Part shown: piece after piece, positions 5,977-10,000 of the stretch
How the letters are laid out: each line of letters begins with the position of its first letter
Position numbering within the stretch: position 1 is the first letter of the stretch
From: Rheinheimera sp.
GTDB lineage: Bacteria > Pseudomonadota > Gammaproteobacteria > Enterobacterales > Alteromonadaceae
Length of the DNA: 10,000 nt
NCBI RefSeq assembly: GCF_020217005.1
Contig: NZ_JAIWOI010000006.1
Location: forward strand, 1 to 10,000
Direction of reading: 5' to 3'
Notes under the pieces: model-generated
Told to the model about the DNA's origin: nothing
The model's input: only the letters and a program-made list of their open reading frames with translations
Database searches by the model: none
Program-made: the position numbers and the translations under genes

Positions 5977-6537
5977 ATGAAAGTAGTCTGCCTTCTGTTG
6001 TTTTGTATTAGCACGCCACTTTGGGCTGATTTGCACGATAGTCATGATAGTCACGGCGTCCATGGTATGGTGTTGCTTCAGGTTGAAAACCGCTTGATAG
6101 CCTCCCATTTACCTCTGCCCACTGGTAAACATGCCCACCAGATCGTGCTTCAGGTGAGCAGCGATCTGCCGGATAAAGCGCTGAATGCCTTATCAGAAAA
6201 ACATTTAGTCACGCTGGAGCCAGAAGCTTTTGCCCTAACGGATTTACAGCAAGGCAAGCTGAACAGTTTTAAAGCTAAAGTCTACCTCGGCCATTTTGAG
6301 CGCAGTGGTCAGCAGCTTGGTACAGTGACTGTGCTGGTCAAACAAAAACTGCTGGATAAAGCTGTAGGTTCAGCCAAAGATCCTGAGGCTATCTATCTGA
6401 TACCTCTGCAACAGGGAGAACTCCTGGTAAAGGCCATTTCAGGGCAGGGCTCAGTAGATGAAATTTTGTACCGGACAAAAGGAAAAACAGAGCAACTTTA
6501 TTTTGAAAGCGCAGATTTTGCGCTGACAACGAACTAA
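5977..6537 (+). CDS. Exported protein with N-terminal histidine cluster, unknown function
   Basis: This 186-residue protein starts with a signal peptide (MKVVCLLLFCISTPLWA, cleavage likely after A17), so it should act in the periplasm. The mature N-terminus carries closely spaced histidines at 20, 23, 26 and 29, with more at 44, 52 and 54, a plausible metal-binding patch. The rest looks like a beta-rich single domain, with conserved-looking SHLPLPTGKHAHQIVLQV (43-60) and YLGHFERSG (103-111). I recall similar segments (HGM, SHLP or SHMP, GHFER) in unnamed conserved proteins of other bacteria, but know of no function. The histidines recall zinc-uptake accessory proteins of the DUF2796/ZrgA type, but the rest does not convince me. 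AAGAG lies 9 bases before the ATG. It is the first gene of a pair: sixA starts 5 bp after its stop. Confidence 0.82.
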   Translation: MKVVCLLLFCISTPLWADLHDSHDSHGVHGMVLLQVENRLIASHLPLPTGKHAHQIVLQVSSDLPDKALNALSEKHLVTLEPEAFALTDLQQGKLNSFKAKVYLGHFERSGQQLGTVTVLVKQKLLDKAVGSAKDPEAIYLIPLQQGELLVKAISGQGSVDEILYRTKGKTEQLYFESADFALTTN

Positions 6538-6542
6538 TACCT

Positions 6543-7013
6543 ATGTTGCTGTACTTAGTGCGTCATGCTACGGCGCAGGACAGATCTTTAGGCATTGCCG
6601 ATCCCATGCGTCATTTGGTTGATAAAGGCATAAAACAAACACAAAGGCTGGCGGAGTTCTGTAAAAAGCAGCAGCTAGAACCAGAACTTTTGCTGACTAG
6701 CCCTCTGGTGCGTGCCGAACAAACTGCGGCTCTATTGCACCTTCAGGCCGGGTGGCCAGAACCTCAACAAAGGGCCTGGCTTATTATCGATACCTTGCCG
6801 GAAGTCCAGCTCAAAGCACTCACCGAGTTGATGCTGCAGGGAGTTAGTTCTGTGTGCTGTGTAGGGCACGAGCCCGATATTTCAGCTTTATTAGCTGTAT
6901 TATTGAATACTGAAGCCGGGCATTTTTTAATTAAAAAGGCATCTGTCACAGCGCTTGAACTGACTCAGCAAGGCGCTGTACTGCTCTGGTCTTTACCTGT
7001 AGCTTTATTGTAA
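6543..7013 (+). CDS. sixA: SixA-type phosphohistidine phosphatase (histidine phosphatase superfamily)
   Basis: This 156-residue cytoplasmic enzyme belongs to the histidine phosphatase superfamily and most resembles SixA, which removes phosphate from protein histidines (in E. coli, on the nitrogen phosphotransferase system). The catalytic loop is LVRHATA (5-11), with nucleophile His8; RHA replaces the common RHG, as often seen in this branch. TSPLVRAEQTA (52-62) supplies the second conserved Arg (57), and CVGHEPDISALL (106-117) the second catalytic His (109). The length matches SixA. The ATG follows the previous stop by 5 bases with no clear ribosome site, pointing to translational coupling with the His-rich exported protein. 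Its last 49 bases overlap the acpH coding region on the other strand. The family is sure; the exact substrate is inferred. Confidence 0.9.
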   Translation: MLLYLVRHATAQDRSLGIADPMRHLVDKGIKQTQRLAEFCKKQQLEPELLLTSPLVRAEQTAALLHLQAGWPEPQQRAWLIIDTLPEVQLKALTELMLQGVSSVCCVGHEPDISALLAVLLNTEAGHFLIKKASVTALELTQQGAVLLWSLPVALL

Positions 7014-7618
7014 CGTTCAAAGGCTAAGGCTGGATTTTGTTCGATTGCCGACTGTTGGATAAAATGCTGCAACTGTGGAAAAAACTGCAGAAATACTTGT
7101 TCTGTTTTTAACTGGATCTCTGGTAATTCATCCGCGATGGCGGCATAACGACTGGTAAAGCGGCCACGACATGCCATACGGCGCAGCGAATATTGGATCC
7201 CTGCCAGTTCGGCGTAGTTGCCAAACCAGTCTTGTTCTGTCACGGCTTTAAAGGTTTTTGCCATGGAGTCCGGCATAAAAGGCAAGTCACTTCTTAAGCT
7301 TTGATACAGCTGGACTTTATAATCATTGAAGTTGGAGTCAAAAAATTGTGACCAATATTTGATTAGACAAAAGTCAAACAGCATATCCAAAGCTATAGGG
7401 GCAAAACGTCGCATTGGAGGGCTAAAAAACTGCCTGGCGGCACGAACATCCGGATGTCGATCAGTAAACCAGTCGACGGCCCTGTGGTTATATAAACCCG
7501 CAGTAACGGCAGGGGTTAATAGTTCCGGCTGAGTACCATGGTAAAAGTCGCCCAATAAATTACCAATACGGGAATTTGTATTAGGTTGTGCAAATAGCAG
7601 ATGAGCCAGATAATTCAT
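6965..7618 (-). CDS. acpH: Acyl carrier protein phosphodiesterase (AcpH family)
   Basis: AcpH removes the 4'-phosphopantetheine arm from holo-acyl carrier protein, giving apo-ACP, in the cytoplasm. From the ATG at 7618 the 217-residue product begins MNYLAHLLFA, like E. coli MNFLAHL. It keeps GNLLGDF (19-25) with Asp24, in the position of the metal-binding Asp of E. coli AcpH, then GLYNHRAVDWFTD (41-53), MRRFAPIALDMLFD (69-82) and the late QVFLQFFPQL block. It is about 24 residues longer than E. coli AcpH, with a polar C-terminal tail that lies inside the sixA overlap. The start is not certain: a TTG at 7639 in frame has AGAGG 6 bases upstream, a better ribosome site than any before the ATG, and would add MQKFWHA. 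I prefer the ATG because the family N-terminus starts there. Confidence 0.9.
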   Translation of the reverse strand: MNYLAHLLFAQPNTNSRIGNLLGDFYHGTQPELLTPAVTAGLYNHRAVDWFTDRHPDVRAARQFFSPPMRRFAPIALDMLFDFCLIKYWSQFFDSNFNDYKVQLYQSLRSDLPFMPDSMAKTFKAVTEQDWFGNYAELAGIQYSLRRMACRGRFTSRYAAIADELPEIQLKTEQVFLQFFPQLQHFIQQSAIEQNPALAFERYNKATGKDQSSTAPC

Positions 7619-7738
7619 TGCATGCCAGAATTTCTGCAAAAACTGCCTCTAGTCTAAGGCAAAACAGATGTATTTGCTGCACTAATCCGCTATAAGTAAA
7701 GGTCATTAATCTAAAGGAAATACAAAGGGATAATGGAA

Positions 7739-8341
7739 ATGAAGCAAGGGGTTTTATCTATAGCTGTGTTAGTTCTTGCCGGCTGTAGCAGTATCAGTCC
7801 GCAGGAGTGTCAGGTTGGCGACTGGTTTGCTATTGGCAAAACTGACGGCCAGCAGGGTATAGCCAGCAGTAAGTTTCGCAGTTATCAAAAAGAATGCGCT
7901 GAACATGGTCTGAGCTCCGATTTTTCAGCCTATGAGCGTGGTCATGCCGAAGGTGTGTTGTTGTACTGCACTTACGATGCTGGCCGGGAGCTAGGTCAAA
8001 GCGGCGGCGCTTATAATAAAGTCTGTACCGGGGCTCTGGAGCCACAGTTCCGTTTGGGTTATGACAGGGGGCGCCTTTGGTATCAAGCTGAATCGGCGTT
8101 ACAAAACCTGCAAAAAACTCTGCAACAAAATTCCAGAACAATAGACCAACTGGAGCAACGTATTGACGACAATACGCAAGAGCTCAGTTCGATCAAAGAC
8201 AAGCAGCAAAAACAGCAGTTGCTGGACGAAAATCGCAATTTACAGCAGGAACTGCGTCAGTTAAATCAGATGCAAGGCCAATTACAGCGTGATTTGAAAC
8301 AGGCTGAACTGCAGTTTAGCCTGATCCAGCAAGGTGGTTAA
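7739..8341 (+). CDS. DUF2799 lipoprotein with C-terminal coiled coil
   Basis: This 200-residue protein has a lipoprotein signal ending in LVLAGC (lipobox, Cys16), so it is predicted to be anchored to a membrane on the periplasmic side; Ser follows the Cys, which favours the outer membrane. The next part fits DUF2799: GDWFAIGKTDGQQG, then YQKEC, FSAYERGHAEGVLLYC, and GQSGGAYNKVC, with spaced Gly, Tyr and Cys typical of that family. From about residue 120 to the end the sequence is rich in Q, L, E and K with heptad-like spacing, a likely coiled coil. Function is unknown. I chose the ATG at 7739: AAAGGGA (7724-7730) ends 8 bases before it, whereas the in-frame ATG at 7733 is only 2 bases from that site. 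The next gene follows after 3 bp, so the two are surely co-transcribed. Confidence 0.9.
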   Translation: MKQGVLSIAVLVLAGCSSISPQECQVGDWFAIGKTDGQQGIASSKFRSYQKECAEHGLSSDFSAYERGHAEGVLLYCTYDAGRELGQSGGAYNKVCTGALEPQFRLGYDRGRLWYQAESALQNLQKTLQQNSRTIDQLEQRIDDNTQELSSIKDKQQKQQLLDENRNLQQELRQLNQMQGQLQRDLKQAELQFSLIQQGG

Positions 8342-8344
8342 CTG

Positions 8345-8731
8345 ATGAAGTTATTCTGTGGTCTGATGCTGAGTGTTCCGCTATTGGCCTTGGGCGCGCC
8401 ACAGGATATCACCTGGACCGCAGAAAAACTGCTGATAGCAGGCCAGCGCAGTCGCTTGCCTTACCAGCCGCAATGGCCAGCGAAAAGAGCTGATCTTGTT
8501 GCCTATGGCATGACTGGTGTTGTGCCGGAAGGGATTGACTGTCAGTTGGACGTCAAGCTTAAAGATGAACTTTTGCTTAGTTTACCCTGCAGTAAAGCTT
8601 ATGTGCTGGAACGTCCTTTGCGTATTACGCCGGGGATGAGATTGGAACTGTTTTTACATAACACCAATTTATTCAGCCCTGGTGAGGAAGTTGTGCTTCG
8701 TAACAGGATTTCTCTGGACGTCGCTAATTAG
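8345..8731 (+). CDS. Small exported protein, unknown function
   Basis: This 128-residue protein begins with a signal peptide (MKLFCGLMLSVPLLALGA, probable cleavage near residue 18), so it should be periplasmic or secreted. The mature part of about 110 residues has two cysteines (66 and 82) that could form a disulfide and alternating hydrophobic residues suggesting a beta-sandwich. Near the end LRITPGMRLELFLHNTNLF and EVVLRNRISLDV look like strands. I recognise no family. It starts 3 bp after the DUF2799 lipoprotein stop, and its ribosome site (GGTGG) lies in the end of that gene, so translational coupling is likely and a shared periplasmic role can be guessed. Its stop overlaps that of the convergent transporter gene by 8 bp. 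Confidence 0.8.
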   Translation: MKLFCGLMLSVPLLALGAPQDITWTAEKLLIAGQRSRLPYQPQWPAKRADLVAYGMTGVVPEGIDCQLDVKLKDELLLSLPCSKAYVLERPLRITPGMRLELFLHNTNLFSPGEEVVLRNRISLDVAN

Positions 8732-8732
8732 C
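8723..8732. other. Palindrome holding both stop codons of a convergent gene pair
   Basis: GCTAATTAGC is a perfect 10-bp palindrome. The + strand stop TAG is at 8729-8731 and the - strand stop TAG at 8726-8724, placed symmetrically about its centre. No longer hairpin or T-tract is evident, so transcription of the two genes may run into each other. Confidence 0.8.
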
Positions 8733-9611
8733 CTGGCTCTGTGTTTCAGGCTGACTTAACCAGGCTTGAGCCATACCACAACTTAATATCAATAAGGCTC
8801 CCAGCCACTGCAGTAAAGACATGGGTTCTGCAAATAACAGCCATGCAGCCACAATCACCACCACAGGTTCCAGATAAGCCAGAGTACCAAAGACTCGGGT
8901 TGGTAAATGAGCAATAGCTTGCAAAGCAAATATCAAAGCTAAAAAACCTGGAAACAAAGCAGCGATAATCAGCCAGATCCATTGATTAGCCTCAGGCCAT
9001 GCCTGATTTAACATCAAAGGTAAAACACAAAAAGACCCTACAAGTAACTGATAAAAACTCTTTTGATACAAAGGTATAGTCGTAGGCACCTTTTTATTGA
9101 GCAGTATAAAAGCTGTATAGGTCACTAAGGATGCTAAGGCATACCAAAGGCCTTGCTGTTGTTCAATACGGCTATCGATCCGAAATTCCTGCAGCATAAA
9201 AAAACCAAAAAATGCCAATAGGATCAGGATGAATGTGCCTTTGGTCAGGCGTTCTGCAAACAGAAAATGCGCCAGTATTGCGGATAAAGCGGGGGCCAGA
9301 TAAACCAGCAATATCGCTAATGTCAGCGAAATCGTCTGAATAGAAGATAAAAAACACAAGATAAAACTGGCCAGTAGTACACCGTTGAGGATAACCAATG
9401 GTGATGGCTTTCCCGCCAATAACTTAAGTTGCCCTGTCAGGCTTAAATACAAAGCCAACATCACTGCACCTAAACCTAAACGGTAAAAAGTCAGGCTGGC
9501 TGGGCTTACTTCGCTGTAACGGGCTATCACACCAATAGTGCCCATCATTGCGGCCGCCAGAGCCGCCATATAAAAATAGCGATACGAGGAGATGTGCATA
9601 GGACCGGCCAT
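8724..9611 (-). CDS. EamA/DMT-superfamily inner-membrane transporter
   Basis: This 295-residue protein is a drug/metabolite transporter of the EamA (RhaT-like) type, built from two repeats of five membrane helices. The first repeat runs from the N-terminal helix (YFYMAALAAAMMGTIGV) through FYRLGLGAVMLALYL and LVYLAPALSAILAHFLFAERL, with the usual P-x-hydrophobic-E signature. The second begins near GLWYALASLVTYTAFILLNK and ends with LAYLEPVVVIVAAWLLFAEPM and a last helix, the matching signature. Substrate cannot be inferred; relatives export amino acids or other small metabolites. The start is uncertain: ATG 9611, GTG 9614 and ATG 9599 are all in frame, with no clear ribosome site for any. The family N-terminus would fit MHISSYRYF (9599) equally well. 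Confidence 0.9.
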   Translation of the reverse strand: MAGPMHISSYRYFYMAALAAAMMGTIGVIARYSEVSPASLTFYRLGLGAVMLALYLSLTGQLKLLAGKPSPLVILNGVLLASFILCFLSSIQTISLTLAILLVYLAPALSAILAHFLFAERLTKGTFILILLAFFGFFMLQEFRIDSRIEQQQGLWYALASLVTYTAFILLNKKVPTTIPLYQKSFYQLLVGSFCVLPLMLNQAWPEANQWIWLIIAALFPGFLALIFALQAIAHLPTRVFGTLAYLEPVVVIVAAWLLFAEPMSLLQWLGALLILSCGMAQAWLSQPETQSQAN

Positions 9612-9635
9612 CACAAGGCGAACAACAAGGGCGTC

Positions 9636-9664
9636 ACTTTAGCTGGCGGATTTGTACAATTCAA
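9636..9664 (-). promoter_or_regulatory. Possible promoter for the DMT transporter gene
   Basis: On the - strand TTGAAT (9664-9659) and TAAAGT (9641-9636) stand 17 bases apart, each matching the sigma-70 consensus at 4 of 6 positions. A start near 9629 would leave a very short leader, compatible with the ATG at 9611 or 9599. Confidence 0.4.
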
Positions 9665-9699
9665 GCTAGCGATTGAGCTGGGATATTGCTCTGGGCCGG

Positions 9700-10000
9700 T
9701 CAGATTTCCTGCGCTGCTCTCTGCTGAGTCAGGGCTGCAATGGTATTGGTCACTGTTTTGGATACTTGCTCTATCAGGTCCTGGGATTGATGCACCTGCT
9801 CAACAAGGCGGGCACCATCAGTTGCAAAGGTACTGGCGTTGTTCATTTTTTGCATCGCCAAAGCCGTCAGCTCCATATTTCTTGATACCACAGATTCAAT
9901 TTCCTGAGTGGAAGTACTGGTTCGTGATGCCAGATTACGGACTTCGTCTGCAACGACAGCGAAGCCCCGGCCGTGCTCAGCTGCTCTGGCAGCCTCAATA
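9700..10000 (-). CDS. Methyl-accepting chemotaxis protein, C-terminal part (5' end outside window)
   Basis: The 99 visible residues are the C-terminal arm of a chemoreceptor signalling domain, which forms a cytoplasmic coiled-coil hairpin that binds CheW and CheA. At the window edge it shows the highly conserved tip [20 protein letters not shown], followed by [18 protein letters not shown]. The helix then continues with Gln/Thr-rich heptads and stops at TQQRAAQEI. In Tsr-type receptors this point, equivalent to DEQSRGI, is followed by some 60 further residues, so the arm is short; it could be a receptor class with fewer heptads or a truncated one. No CheR-binding pentapeptide is present at the end. 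The sensory part and the start lie beyond the right edge. The next gene on this strand starts 89 bases later, with its own possible promoter. Confidence 0.92.
   Translation of the reverse strand, partial: IEAARAAEHGRGFAVVADEVRNLASRTSTSTQEIESVVSRNMELTALAMQKMNNASTFATDGARLVEQVHQSQDLIEQVSKTVTNTIAALTQQRAAQEI

Noticed and set aside
5977..6537. Assignment as a DUF2796/ZrgA zinc-uptake protein
   Set aside because: Only the histidine-rich N-terminus is reminiscent; the remaining sequence lacks blocks I associate with that family, so it is left unnamed.
7619..7639. TTG at 7639 as the acpH start
   Set aside because: It has the better ribosome site (AGAGG, 6 bases away), but the AcpH family starts at MNYLAHL/MNFLAHL. 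Kept as an alternative, not the main call.
7640..7738. Divergent promoters between acpH and the DUF2799 gene
   Set aside because: TATAAG (7691-7696) looks like a -10, but no acceptable -35 stands at 15-18 bases, and the minus-strand TAGACT near 7650 also lacks one. A promoter must exist here, but I cannot place it.
9615..9702. A frameshift that would restore a full chemoreceptor C-terminus
   Set aside because: Translating 9615-9702 on the - strand in all three frames gives no receptor-like heptads, and stops appear early in two of them.
1..10000. Defence island, prophage, transposon or CRISPR content
   Set aside because: All genes are housekeeping, envelope or signalling types, with no integrase, transposase, spaced repeats or tRNA attachment site.

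Overview
The window looks like ordinary chromosomal sequence from a Gram-negative gammaproteobacterium. The best guess is an Alteromonadales-type marine or freshwater organism such as Rheinheimera. This rests on the AhpF, YjjX, AcpH, SixA and RraB-domain proteins, a DUF2799 lipoprotein, periplasmic signal peptides and moderate base composition; I ran no search, so the genus is a guess. No insertion sequence, phage gene, CRISPR array, rRNA or tRNA was seen. Genes are tightly packed, and no gene-free stretch exceeds about 300 bases.

Left part (1-3475): the 3' two thirds of ahpF (peroxide defence) ends in a clear hairpin terminator. A + strand gene with its own promoter follows; it joins a cold-shock-like domain, one membrane helix and an excalibur domain. 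Its stop codon overlaps that of a small four-helix membrane protein on the - strand. Behind that lies a membrane-bound diguanylate cyclase, also on the - strand, with intact GGEEF and I-site.

Middle part (3476-5976): four - strand housekeeping genes. Read 5' to 3' they are an RraB-domain protein, a YebC-family protein, a hairpin terminator, yjjX (house-cleaning ITP/XTP phosphatase) and an NADPH-dependent FMN reductase. The rraB and yebC genes are 31 bp apart and probably co-transcribed from an extended -10 promoter.

Right part (5977-10000): a + strand pair, a His-rich exported protein and a SixA-type phosphatase 5 bp apart, runs convergently into acpH, with 49 bp of coding overlap. A second + strand pair, a DUF2799 lipoprotein and a small exported protein, runs convergently into an EamA/DMT transporter gene, with the two stops in one 10-bp palindrome. 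The window ends inside the C-terminal part of a methyl-accepting chemotaxis protein gene.

No wholly new multi-gene system is evident. The most unusual items are the cold-shock/membrane/excalibur fusion, the His-rich exported protein coupled to sixA, the metal-ligand-like tail on the RraB protein, and the overlapping convergent 3' ends.
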